Positions 35,225-44,084 of a stretch of 64,000 nucleotides of DNA are shown piece after piece. Each line of letters opens with the position of its first letter. The stretch's first letter is position 1. The DNA comes from an uncultured euryarchaeote (GTDB taxonomy: Archaea > Thermoplasmatota > Poseidoniia > Poseidoniales > Poseidoniaceae): positions 33,996 to 97,995 of the forward strand of contig CALBIL010000098.1 in NCBI GenBank assembly GCA_937892945.1, read 5' to 3'. Position numbers and translations under genes: made by a program. The notes beneath the pieces were generated by a model. The model had not been told where the DNA came from. It ran no database searches and was given only the letters and a program-made list of their open reading frames with translations.

Positions 35225-38200
35225 ATGACAGACAATTTGCTCGGTAATGACGGCAAGAGAAAAGCACTTTTCCTTGTGTTTTGTATGCTTCTAGCATTGG
35301 CGCCACTCACGCCGGTATCTGCCGAAGATATCGGAGATGCTGCCGATTTACAGGCTCAAGACATCACTGCTTTTTTTGACCCAATCTCAGAGACTACTAC
35401 GGTGTCGTGGAGAAACATCGATATCGATGGCTCAGAAATTCAAGGGCTCTTTTTAGCGACCTACAATGTTTATCGATCAAGCGATACCATCAATTCCACA
35501 AGCATCACAAGTTTGACGCCTTTCGAAACTGGAATCACAGCATGTTCCTCTGCTGAAGTTGTTAATGATGCATTCAAATGCCGAGGACTGAATGGTACAG
35601 TCGCCCCACACACCACCTCTTTTCTCGTTTCGCCTGGCGAAAACGACAGTTTCTACTATGCAGTAACTACAACGCTTGGTAATGGGACTGAATTATTCAA
35701 CTTGGACGTCGGTGCTTCTCTGATTGAAAACCCAGTGCTTGAACAAACAACCCCTATCCGTACCCCTTACAACATCGTTGGTTCGTATGACCCTGAAACA
35801 AGTGAAACAACATTACAATGGGTCAATTACAATGACTTGTTCCCAATACTTCCAGAAACAGGAGACGATGCATACCAAATCCATCTCTACAGAACATCAT
35901 ACCCAGTCACTCGGGCGAATGGGGCGAACATGATGGCCTCTGAAGTCCCGGTCGCGATACTTGATGCTGGCAATTCGACCCACATTGAGTCGGTACCGGA
36001 CCAAACAGACCGCGATGCATATTATTCAATCACCTACTTACTTCCAAATTGGGCCGCTCCCGGGGTTGACTACATGGATGTCCGTTTCCTTTCAAACAAT
36101 GCCATGACTTCTCCAATTTTGGAAGATAACATGCCTCCAGCACAAGTGAGTTCCATGTATGCACTGTTTACCGCAGAACCGAATGACGGTGGTGGGACGA
36201 CAACCGTTTCATGGACTGATGTTTTTGGTGAAACTGGTGAATCGTACCGAATCTACATGTCAGGTACAATGTTTAATTCCACACTTCGCTCAGATGTCCA
36301 ATACCTTGCAACAATTTCAGAAGGCGTCGAGTCTTTTTCCTATGAAGTGCCGACTGGACGCTTGGGCTTTGCATACTATTGCATCGTCACGGTAGATCTG
36401 TACGATGTCTTCAACACCGACATTTCTCCGAACGCTTGTTCTGATGCTGTTCAAGAAGATGCTTTCTCTCCATGGATTGCTGAACCCTCTGATGTCTATG
36501 CTGAATTCATCGGTAATCAGACCACGCGAGTTTCTTGGACCGACCAACTCGGAGTCGAAGGCGAACGGTATCATATTTGGTCAGCTGGTTGGCGAGTCAC
36601 CGGAGGAGAATGGGGCAGTTTCAACGGCTCTCTTCAATGGCTTGGTTCAGCGAGCGACGGTGTCGGTTATTTCGATGTTCAATTGTCTGAAGGATTAACG
36701 GGTCAACAACCGTTTTACTTTGTAACTACGGAAGCTCTCTATGGCCACATTTCAGGGACCTATATGGACAAGCGGTTGAATCAAAACGTCTTCCAAATAA
36801 CCGAAGATAACAAAGAGGATACCACTTCCCCACTTCCGGCACGAATGAAAGTAGTTGAATCAATAGGCCACCTCAACAAAGTCAGATTAGAATGGTTCAA
36901 TGCTGGTGAAGAAACTGGTGAAATTTACCAAGTTTGGCGCCACTACGGTGAACCATTTGGCGGAGATGAAAGCGAGATAAGTTCTATTCATGCAGAAGGT
37001 TGGGAACTTGCGATTGACAATATTAATGCTGGAACTTCTGAGCAAAATACATTTTTCCGCCAACTCGATATTCCTGAAGATGTTGACCGAGATGTATGGT
37101 ATGCGGTGATCATTACCGACAAATGGGGGAACAGTAATCCTGAAACCTACTCCGGAATCAACTCGAACGCAATCAAAGTGACCGAGGATACCAAAGCACC
37201 TCAAGGAACTCTTCTTCTCATTAATGAAGACAATGAGGCGTTTACCAGTCCTTCTTTGGTTGCAGGCGATTACAAAGTCCAAATTGAGTTCGATGAATAC
37301 CTTGACATCAGCCCGATGATCAACATTACGACAGTGAATGGCGGCGATATTTCAAGTGGTTCGAAAGAAATGGCTTTGGTTCAAGAGAATGCAGGAAATC
37401 CAGACAGAGGCCCGGTCTACCAGCTCGATTTCTTCATCACCACCGCAACGATTGCTGGCGACATGACCTTTGAAGTTCAAATGGAAGATTTGGCCAACAA
37501 TCAAGCCACTCAAATTTGGACCGACCGAGCTGTTGACGCAGTACCACCCCAAGTAACCATTTATTCACCGTCATCAAGTTCTGACAGTCAATCGAAATAT
37601 CTCTACGGTAGTAACGTGCAAGTTCTTGCTGGTGCCATCGACGATGTTCGAATTGATTCATTCCAATACAAATTTACCTATAATTACGGAACCGGTCAAT
37701 CGATTTCAACACCATGGACTGAAGCAACGTCAGTGACAAATCTCAACGGAGATAACAGTTCAGTCGTTCTCGACCTTGAATTCTCAGCAGGCAACTTCCT
37801 TCCTGGCCAACATGCCGTGTTTGTGCGCGCAATCGATTCTGCAGGAAACGAACGTTCTGCGAATGTGATTTTTGTGGTTGATGAATGTAGAAACCGTCTC
37901 GATGGAACCACCTCATGCAACTATGTAGAGTCACTTCAACCTGAGCCAGAGCCGATTATCATCAATCCATCATTCACAGATCCACCTTACATACTCGTGT
38001 GGGTTCTTTCAGGAATATTTGTTTTCTCGTTAATCGTAATGTTACTGGTTATTCAAACCAGCATGAGCGGTCCAAAGAAGAAGAAGAAGGGTGATGATGA
38101 AGAAGACGAAGATGAAGATTGGATGTCGGAATTCATCGGTACTTCCCAAGACTTGGATATGGGCGCCGTAACGGATACCAGCGGTAAATCAAATGAAAAA

Positions 38201-38506
38201 ACCGCAGAGGATGAAGTAGAAGAAGAGCAAGAAGAGCAAGAAGAAAAAGAACCAGAGGAAGAAGAAGATCCCTTTGCAGTCAATGTTCTCGCTCGCAAAA
38301 CTCGCCGAAAGAAGGACGTTCCAGAAATCCCCGACCAAGATGAGGATGACGATGACGGCATTGATTGGGGTGAATATGATGATGATGACGAAGAAGAGGA
38401 AGAAGAACCCAAACCAGTTGCTAAGAAGCGCGCAGTTGGGCGTCGTGCAGCACCTCGGAAGGCGCCTAAACGGCGCGCAGTTGGCCGTAAAAAGAGCGAC
38501 GATTGA
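35225..38506 (+). CDS. Large membrane-anchored surface protein with FN3-like repeats and charged cytoplasmic tail
   Basis: A signal peptide (ALFLVFCMLLALAPLTPVSA) is followed by about 870 residues of repeated FN3-like modules (for example EPNDGGGTTTVSWTDVFGE and TTRVSWTDQLGVEGERYHIW). A later module contains VDAVPPQVTIYSPSSS. One transmembrane helix (about 922-943, ILVWVLSGIFVFSLIVMLLV) precedes a ~150-residue tail. The tail is first strongly acidic (long Asp/Glu runs) and ends very basic (RRAAPRKAPKRRAVGRKK). ATG 35225 is preferred over TTG 35204. The module style resembles the C-terminal part of the giant protein at 5045-13324, so the two are probably related surface components. Function unknown. 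Confidence 0.8.
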   Translation: MTDNLLGNDGKRKALFLVFCMLLALAPLTPVSAEDIGDAADLQAQDITAFFDPISETTTVSWRNIDIDGSEIQGLFLATYNVYRSSDTINSTSITSLTPFETGITACSSAEVVNDAFKCRGLNGTVAPHTTSFLVSPGENDSFYYAVTTTLGNGTELFNLDVGASLIENPVLEQTTPIRTPYNIVGSYDPETSETTLQWVNYNDLFPILPETGDDAYQIHLYRTSYPVTRANGANMMASEVPVAILDAGNSTHIESVPDQTDRDAYYSITYLLPNWAAPGVDYMDVRFLSNNAMTSPILEDNMPPAQVSSMYALFTAEPNDGGGTTTVSWTDVFGETGESYRIYMSGTMFNSTLRSDVQYLATISEGVESFSYEVPTGRLGFAYYCIVTVDLYDVFNTDISPNACSDAVQEDAFSPWIAEPSDVYAEFIGNQTTRVSWTDQLGVEGERYHIWSAGWRVTGGEWGSFNGSLQWLGSASDGVGYFDVQLSEGLTGQQPFYFVTTEALYGHISGTYMDKRLNQNVFQITEDNKEDTTSPLPARMKVVESIGHLNKVRLEWFNAGEETGEIYQVWRHYGEPFGGDESEISSIHAEGWELAIDNINAGTSEQNTFFRQLDIPEDVDRDVWYAVIITDKWGNSNPETYSGINSNAIKVTEDTKAPQGTLLLINEDNEAFTSPSLVAGDYKVQIEFDEYLDISPMINITTVNGGDISSGSKEMALVQENAGNPDRGPVYQLDFFITTATIAGDMTFEVQMEDLANNQATQIWTDRAVDAVPPQVTIYSPSSSSDSQSKYLYGSNVQVLAGAIDDVRIDSFQYKFTYNYGTGQSISTPWTEATSVTNLNGDNSSVVLDLEFSAGNFLPGQHAVFVRAIDSAGNERSANVIFVVDECRNRLDGTTSCNYVESLQPEPEPIIINPSFTDPPYILVWVLSGIFVFSLIVMLLVIQTSMSGPKKKKKGDDEEDEDEDWMSEFIGTSQDLDMGAVTDTSGKSNEKTAEDEVEEEQEEQEEKEPEEEEDPFAVNVLARKTRRKKDVPEIPDQDEDDDDGIDWGEYDDDDEEEEEEPKPVAKKRAVGRRAAPRKAPKRRAVGRKKSDD

Positions 38507-38555
38507 ATCACAATCAAGCGGTGAAGTCAAGGGGTGAGCCTCCTTCGACCAAAAC

Positions 38556-39716
38556 ATGTCGGAACCGAGTGTCGTTGACAGTTCAGATCATTTAACCGAA
38601 GACATTGAACAAGCCATGGACCATTTACTCGCCTCTTTTGACCCAAGGAAGAACAAATTGAATTACCTTCTTTTGGCCATCCCAGTCGCTCTTTACGCGA
38701 ATTATACTCATCAGGGAGGACTTGCCTTCGTCTTCTCAATGATTGCAATTATGCCTTTGGCGTTCCTCATGGGTAAAGCCACTGAAGAGATTGCTTTGCG
38801 AACTGGGGAGGCCGTTGGTGGCCTTCTCAATGCCACATTTGGGAATGCTGTTGAGATGATTATCGCAGGACTTGCTTTGTACACTGCTTCAAAGAATCCG
38901 GCAATCGCTGAAACAATGATTACGGTAACCCAGGCTTCTTTGATTGGCTCCATCCTCGGTAATCTCTTGTTGGTACTCGGACTTGCAATGGTCTGGGGTG
39001 GATTAAATCACAAAGTTCAGTTGTTCAGTCAAGATGCAGGCCAAATGAACGGGTCCCTCCTGTTACTTGCGATTGTTGCTTTGATTATTCCTAGTGCAGT
39101 TCATCACTCGGGCGGTTCACTTGGCGATGTGGCAAAACTGTCCCATTATACTGCAATTGTTTTGTTGATTATCTATGGTTTGGCTCTTTTGTTTCAACTC
39201 AAAACCCACGTCGATGTCTTTGCTACCGAGGCTGGCCACGGCAGCCACGAAGATCCACACATGACCAACAAAGATGCATGGGCTCTCCTCCTTCTTTCGA
39301 CCATCCTCGTCGGATGGATGGCTCACATTTTGGTTCATAATCTCGAAGTAGCTGTTGTCAAGTGGGACTTGCCAGAACTCTTTATCGGCGTGATTTTACT
39401 TCCTTTCTTTGGTAATGCCGCTGAACATTTCACAGCAGTTCTGGTTGCTGGGAAAGACAAGATGGACCTCTCGATTGCTATTGCCATCGGTAGCAGTGTG
39501 CAAATCGCTTTATTTGTCGCTCCTGTAATGATTCTGTTTGCTTGGTTCCTCGGCGTAGGGCTAACGTTAGAATTCGGCCTTCTTGAAACGGCTGCAACAT
39601 TCATTTCCGTTCTGGTCGCTAATTCCATTATGAGTGATGGCAAATCAAATTGGCTTGAAGGCGCGATGTTACTCGCATGTTATGTGATACTCGCCTTAGC
39701 GTTCTATCAAATGTGA
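38556..39716 (+). CDS. Ca2+/H+ antiporter, CAX family
   Basis: 386 residues with eleven or so hydrophobic helices. The two inverted alpha-repeats carry the CaCA-superfamily acidic motifs GNAVEMIIAGLALY and GNAAEHFTAVLVAG. ASLIGSILGNLLLVLGLA is the typical segment following the first repeat. A His-rich cytoplasmic loop (EAGHGSHEDPHM) separates the halves. It should export Ca2+ in exchange for protons. The gene follows the FN3 surface gene by 49 bases and precedes the 184-aa gene by five, so the latter is likely co-transcribed. Confidence 0.92.
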   Translation: MSEPSVVDSSDHLTEDIEQAMDHLLASFDPRKNKLNYLLLAIPVALYANYTHQGGLAFVFSMIAIMPLAFLMGKATEEIALRTGEAVGGLLNATFGNAVEMIIAGLALYTASKNPAIAETMITVTQASLIGSILGNLLLVLGLAMVWGGLNHKVQLFSQDAGQMNGSLLLLAIVALIIPSAVHHSGGSLGDVAKLSHYTAIVLLIIYGLALLFQLKTHVDVFATEAGHGSHEDPHMTNKDAWALLLLSTILVGWMAHILVHNLEVAVVKWDLPELFIGVILLPFFGNAAEHFTAVLVAGKDKMDLSIAIAIGSSVQIALFVAPVMILFAWFLGVGLTLEFGLLETAATFISVLVANSIMSDGKSNWLEGAMLLACYVILALAFYQM

Positions 39717-39721
39717 GGTGA

Positions 39722-40276
39722 ATGAAGTTGGCTCAAAGAAAAGCAGTTGGCTATGTAATGGCGTGCTTCGCCCTTTTCATCATCGTGTTTGGGACGATAG
39801 GGTACACAATCGAAGGTCAAGTTGAAGATGTTCCAACCCCGAATATCGAAGGTTATGTGTTCTTTTCAGATGAGGCATTACCACAAAACCCTGTAGGGCT
39901 TTTTGTCAGCGCAGATACTTCCATCACCTGGGACCGTGATGACATCTTTTTGGTGATTGCAAATGAATCAAAGAAAGATCAATGCGATGGCATCCGAGCA
40001 AATGGAGGGGCTTTCCTCCAATCGGGTTCAGGTAGCCAAACCTGTCAATACGGTGATTCAGGATATGAAACGACTTCCACAGACGGGTCGACCGGTGCGC
40101 AATGGCATGTTATCTCTGGCGAGTATTACGCTGGCATAGGCACGAAATTAGGAACGCTTCCAGCAGGAACGGAATTAAGTATTGATTATGAAGTCAAACT
40201 TTCTGCATCATTCCCGACGTATTTGTTCAGCTTACTCTTGGGCATTGGTGGACTTGCCTTAACACGAATGGAATAA
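39722..40276 (+). CDS. Membrane protein with two terminal helices and an extracytoplasmic domain
   Basis: 184 residues: an N-terminal helix (VMACFALFIIVFGTIGYTI), a soluble ~110-residue beta-rich domain with two Cys (KDQCDG and SQTCQYG) that could form a disulfide, and a C-terminal helix (YLFSLLLGIGGLALT). No family is recognised. The ATG has GAGGTG three bases before it, directly after the CAX stop, so the two are translated together. An accessory role to the exchanger is possible but only contextual. Confidence 0.65.
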   Translation: MKLAQRKAVGYVMACFALFIIVFGTIGYTIEGQVEDVPTPNIEGYVFFSDEALPQNPVGLFVSADTSITWDRDDIFLVIANESKKDQCDGIRANGGAFLQSGSGSQTCQYGDSGYETTSTDGSTGAQWHVISGEYYAGIGTKLGTLPAGTELSIDYEVKLSASFPTYLFSLLLGIGGLALTRME

Positions 40277-41536
40277 TCACTCAACGCCTTCGTAATAGGT
40301 GTCGACTGCACGGTCCAATTCTTTCCAAGCCGTTTCCTCATCGATGGTTTGCGTGATCCCGTTCATTCGAAGTGCTTGGCCGTCAACCCACAAATCCATG
40401 CAATCTGCACCGTTGAATATGAGGTTCGCAAGATGGCGATTTCCAGCACGACCTAATGGCCTCATTCGAACATCATCGAGATTCCATACCGCCCAATCCG
40501 AACTGCCTTTTGTGGCCATTGAAAAGACATCTGCCGCTGGAAGCAATGTAGCATCCCAGTGGTCATGGCGTTGAACCAATGCTGCGAGACGTGCTTCAGC
40601 GAGCATATCGAGACCACTTCCTGAAGAAGCGGCTCCATCGGTACCAATTCGGACGTCAACGCCAGCATCATTGTATGCAGGCAAAGACATGGTGCCTCCA
40701 CAAGCAATTTTCATGTTGGATGAAGGGCAATGGACTGCGGTGACTTCATGTTCTGCTAACATTCGAATTTCATTTTTCTTAACCCAAGAAGCGTGAGCAC
40801 ACACCGTTCCAGGTTTGAAAAAGTCGAGACTATTGAGATATTCTACGGGATAGAGGCCCGTTTTCTCATGGCAGTCCGCTATTTCCTTTCGGGTTTCACT
40901 TACGTGAATATGAAGACGGGCATTTCTTTTTTCAGCGAGTTCTGACGCTCTCCGCAGCGTTTCTTCACTGCAAAGATAGACTGAATGTGTTGCAATTGCA
41001 TATTGAATTTTGTCCTCAACGTTTTGTTGTTGGAGCATTGAATCAAGTTCGTCCAAAGCAGATGCAGCATCAGGGTGTGACGGGAGTGCTGCATCACTGA
41101 CTGGACCACCGACTAAGCCACGTAGCCCGGCATCTGCGAGTACTTTCCCAGTAACGGCAGGATAGAAGTACATGTCCGCGGCAAACGAGGAACCGGTTCG
41201 AATCATTTCCGCTGCTGCGGCCTGTGCGCCGACACGAACATATTCCGGATTCAACCGTGCTTCAGTCGGAAAAACCGCTTCGTTTAACCAGCGGTGGAGT
41301 GGGAATCCATCGCTAAAATCCCGAGCATTCAGTTGCATTGCTAAATGCGTATGCCAATTTTGTAAACTACGCGTAATGAGCCTCCCTGCCCCATCAAGGT
41401 CGTGTTGGACATCCTCGTCTCCCTTTGACGCGGACCACTGTCCATCGTCATGCAGAAGCACATCACCAACATGTTTGTGACCGCTTTCATCATACAGTAC
41501 CGCGTTGCGATACCGTACACTCAAATCATCGGCCAT
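40277..41536 (-). CDS. mtaD: 5-methylthioadenosine/S-adenosylhomocysteine deaminase-type amidohydrolase
   Basis: 419-residue amidohydrolase of the TrzN/MtaD group. Metal ligands are visible as NWHTHLAMQL (HxH), HIHVSETRKE, CAHASWVKKNE and RIGTDGAASSG. HCPSSNMKIACGG is the typical substrate loop, followed by DMLAEARLAALVQRH. It deaminates S-adenosylhomocysteine or methylthioadenosine (or a related purine) in the cytoplasm, which fits organisms that salvage SAH by deamination. Specificity within the family cannot be fixed from sequence. It converges with the 184-aa gene with no gap. Confidence 0.85.
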   Translation of the reverse strand: MADDLSVRYRNAVLYDESGHKHVGDVLLHDDGQWSASKGDEDVQHDLDGAGRLITRSLQNWHTHLAMQLNARDFSDGFPLHRWLNEAVFPTEARLNPEYVRVGAQAAAAEMIRTGSSFAADMYFYPAVTGKVLADAGLRGLVGGPVSDAALPSHPDAASALDELDSMLQQQNVEDKIQYAIATHSVYLCSEETLRRASELAEKRNARLHIHVSETRKEIADCHEKTGLYPVEYLNSLDFFKPGTVCAHASWVKKNEIRMLAEHEVTAVHCPSSNMKIACGGTMSLPAYNDAGVDVRIGTDGAASSGSGLDMLAEARLAALVQRHDHWDATLLPAADVFSMATKGSSDWAVWNLDDVRMRPLGRAGNRHLANLIFNGADCMDLWVDGQALRMNGITQTIDEETAWKELDRAVDTYYEGVE

Positions 41537-41600
41537 GAACTTCGGTTAGGCTCAACCCTCATGAACACTTTCAACCGTTTCACTTATGTTCATTCGATGC

Positions 41601-41617
41601 GGCGCAAGAATTGCGCC
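41601..41617. repeat. Perfect 7-bp inverted repeat overlapping the 5' end of tRNA-Thr
   Basis: GGCGCAA-GAA-TTGCGCC is a perfect stem of seven with a three-base loop. Its right arm extends into the first three bases of the mature tRNA-Thr (GCC). In the primary transcript it would compete with the acceptor stem until RNase P cuts. Confidence 0.5.
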
Positions 41618-41687
41618 ACTGTGGCTTAGCTGGTATAGCACCTGATTCGTAATCAGGAGGTCGGGAGTTCGAATCTCCCCAGTGGCT
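41615..41687 (+). tRNA. tRNA-Thr (CGT)
   Basis: Acceptor GCCACTG/CAGTGGC is fully paired, D arm GCT...AGC, anticodon arm CCTGA-TTCGTAA-TCAGG with anticodon CGT, T arm GGGAG-TTCGAAT-CTCCC, discriminator T. CCA is not encoded (followed by CCT). No intron. A possible TATA-like TTATGTT lies about 27 bases upstream. The convergent pgk gene ends three bases beyond it. Confidence 0.95.
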
Positions 41688-41689
41688 CC

Positions 41690-42949
41690 TTACTGGTCGA
41701 CACTACGTCCAATGTCGAGCGTAAATGCCTCAGCACTTGCCTCAAGACTTGCAACAGCAGGGAGTGTTTTACCGGCAATATAATCCAAGCATGCCCCACC
41801 ACCTGTTGAGAGATGGCCCATTTTCTTAGCAAGGCCATGCTTGGCGATGAGTGTAGAGGTGTGGCCTCCGCCAACCACGACATATCCTTTGGTTTCAGCA
41901 CATGCATTCAACATCTCGACGGTTCCAAAAGCAAAATCAGGCAACTCAAATACACCTGCTGGGCCATTGAGGTGAACAGTTCCGGCAGACTTAATCGCTG
42001 CTGAAAGGTTACGAATCGATTGAATGCCAAGATCAAAAATCGGTGCATCAATCGGAAGTTCAGCAATCTTTAGGTCAACCCGATTATCTTCTATATTTGC
42101 CGCAACATCAACAGGGAGGCGTATTTTTTCACCAAAGTCACTTAACAGCGATTTAGCAATCTCCACTGTTTGGTGCCACATTTTACCCAACTCATTGACC
42201 AAGAAGTCATGGTTTGTTGGCCCAATTTCTACACCTGAGAGTTCCAAGAGTAAGTTTGCTACCCCACCCGTCGGCCAAAATTCATCGCAAATGTTGTTTC
42301 GAAGCATGTTGTCAGCCACAAGAATAGAATCATCGACTTTTATTCCACCCAATACGGCAATACAAGGTCGAGCAGGATTCTCCAATGCTCGGTCGAGTTG
42401 ATTCATCTCATTTTTCATCAATTCACCAGCAACACATGGAATCAAGTGAGTGAAACCAACACCAGAGGGCGTACTGCGGTGGGCACATGCGAAGGCATCA
42501 TAGACGAATACATCAGCTACACTTGCCAGATTCTGAACCATTGTCGTTTCGGAATGTGTATTGAAGTCTCCTTTGGTTTTGATCTCTTCATCATACATTC
42601 GAACATTGTTTAACATGAGGACTTCTCCACACTCTAATGCTTCAATAGCAGTCATCGCTTTTTCACCTGCGAGGTCATCGACCCATTTTACTGGCCGCCC
42701 AAGAAGTCGTCCAAGTTCACGTGAGTGGCCAAGCGTGGAAGTGAAGTCCTGTTTCCCAGGTCGGGATTGGTGAGCAAGAAGAACCACTTTGGCACTTGTT
42801 AAACGGTTTAATGTCGGTACAATGGCCCGAATACGAGTGATGTCAAGAAAGGATTTGGTGCCGGGGAGGAGTGGACAATTGATGTCGACACGGACCAAAA
42901 CAGTCATGTTGTCAACATTGACATTGTCGAGGGTCAAGACACTCGGCAT
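41690..42949 (-). CDS. pgk: Phosphoglycerate kinase
   Basis: 419 residues. The N-terminal substrate motif is LVRVDINCPLLPG, followed by VVLLAHQSRPGKQD, AVLGGIKVDDSI, the nucleotide-domain HLNGPAGVFELPDFAFGT and the C-terminal GHLSTGGGACLDYIAGKTLP. All are standard for archaeal phosphoglycerate kinases. It interconverts 1,3-bisphosphoglycerate and 3-phosphoglycerate in glycolysis and gluconeogenesis. The ORF track start at 43042 adds 31 residues without resemblance; ATG 42949 (MPSVLTLDNV) is preferred. It is divergent from the DNA methyltransferase gene across 140 bases. Confidence 0.95.
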   Translation of the reverse strand: MPSVLTLDNVNVDNMTVLVRVDINCPLLPGTKSFLDITRIRAIVPTLNRLTSAKVVLLAHQSRPGKQDFTSTLGHSRELGRLLGRPVKWVDDLAGEKAMTAIEALECGEVLMLNNVRMYDEEIKTKGDFNTHSETTMVQNLASVADVFVYDAFACAHRSTPSGVGFTHLIPCVAGELMKNEMNQLDRALENPARPCIAVLGGIKVDDSILVADNMLRNNICDEFWPTGGVANLLLELSGVEIGPTNHDFLVNELGKMWHQTVEIAKSLLSDFGEKIRLPVDVAANIEDNRVDLKIAELPIDAPIFDLGIQSIRNLSAAIKSAGTVHLNGPAGVFELPDFAFGTVEMLNACAETKGYVVVGGGHTSTLIAKHGLAKKMGHLSTGGGACLDYIAGKTLPAVASLEASAEAFTLDIGRSVDQ

Positions 42950-43089
42950 TGAACATACCAAGTGCTTTCGGTTTTTCATTCCAACGGTTCCAAAAGGGCT
43001 GTGGTTTTTTTCTGAAAGCCCCCAATCGCGCGTCTCGCCCATGGTGATGGCGCGAAAGGTGATAAAGCCGTAAAGTTCGCTCTCAAAGG

Positions 43090-44046
43090 ATGGCGCAAGA
43101 GGAACCTGTAGAGGATGAAAGCCTCAAGGGGCCACGTCGACGTGCTGGCACCAGCACTTCTTCCTTCGGAGTATCGAAGAGAGAAGGGCATGATGCATCG
43201 GTATACTATGGCAGTCGCCTCTACGATGGGATTGTATCAAGCCGGGAAGTTGGACCTCAACAAGAATTACCGCCAACACTAGCAAATACGCTTATTGCAG
43301 GTGATTCAAGAAACTTAGATTTGCCCAATAATTGTGTTCAGTTGGTCGTAACTTCGCCACCCTACAACGCCAGTAAAGCCTACGATGAAGACCTTTCTCT
43401 CAGTGAATACCTCGAATTGTTGTATGATGTTTTTGCAGAGTGCTACCGCGTTCTTGCCCCAGGCGGTCGCATGGTCATTAATGTGGCCAACCTTGGACGA
43501 AAACCCTACATTCCGCTTTCAAGCCACATCAACATCATGATGAACCAACTCGGCTTTTTGATGCGAGGAGAAATCATTTGGGATAAATCAGCAAGTGCCG
43601 GCTCCTCATGTGCTTGGGGCTCATTCCAAAGTGCGAGTAATCCATGTCTTCGAGATGTGCATGAATATCTTCTTGTGTTCTCGAAAGGAAATTACAAACT
43701 CATGCGTGACAAATCCGAACGTGCAGAAGGACGAATCGATACCATTCCTCGTGATGACTTCATCCATCATACCAAGTCAATATGGTCATTTCCTACTGAG
43801 CGAGCATCACGCGTCAATCACCCAGCACCGTTCCCGGTTGAATTACCAAAACGCTGTATAGAGATGTATTCCTTTGCCGGCGATATCGTACTGGACCCTT
43901 TCAACGGTTCTGGCTCTACCTGCGTGGCTGCAAAGATGACTGGGCGAACATACATCGGCGTCGATCTTTCTGAAGACTATTGCGAAATAGCTCAAAAACG
44001 TCTTGATGATACCGAGGCTTGGACTGCACCGGTAATCGAAGTTTAA
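43090..44046 (+). CDS. Orphan DNA methyltransferase (beta class; m4C or m6A)
   Basis: The order is motif IV then motif I, as in beta-class amino-methyltransferases. [13 protein letters not shown] holds the catalytic SPPY (TSPPY is commonest in N4-cytosine enzymes). The SAM-binding [20 protein letters not shown] with [12 protein letters not shown] is near the C-terminus. [18 protein letters not shown] precedes it. The N-terminal ~60 residues are acidic then basic and probably disordered. No restriction endonuclease gene is adjacent, so it looks like a solitary modification enzyme. The layout is like haloarchaeal CTAG methyltransferases. The M24 peptidase gene follows after 38 bases. Confidence 0.87.
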   Translation: MAQEEPVEDESLKGPRRRAGTSTSSFGVSKREGHDASVYYGSRLYDGIVSSREVGPQQELPPTLANTLIAGDSRNLDLPNNCVQLVVTSPPYNASKAYDEDLSLSEYLELLYDVFAECYRVLAPGGRMVINVANLGRKPYIPLSSHINIMMNQLGFLMRGEIIWDKSASAGSSCAWGSFQSASNPCLRDVHEYLLVFSKGNYKLMRDKSERAEGRIDTIPRDDFIHHTKSIWSFPTERASRVNHPAPFPVELPKRCIEMYSFAGDIVLDPFNGSGSTCVAAKMTGRTYIGVDLSEDYCEIAQKRLDDTEAWTAPVIEV

Positions 44047-44084
44047 GCGGAGCCGTTTTGAACGGCCGCCATCACCCTTCAATC

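Noticed and set aside
38053-38517. 154-aa Ser-rich minus-strand ORF
   Set aside because: It is the antisense reading of the Asp/Glu- and Lys/Arg-rich tail of the FN3 surface protein; codon repeats such as GAA/GAT force long Ser/Phe ORFs on the other strand.
43043-43073. Region between pgk and the methyltransferase as a possible extra gene (42789-43073 plus ORF)
   Set aside because: The ORF is antisense to pgk with no motif; only a ~140-base divergent promoter gap remains.
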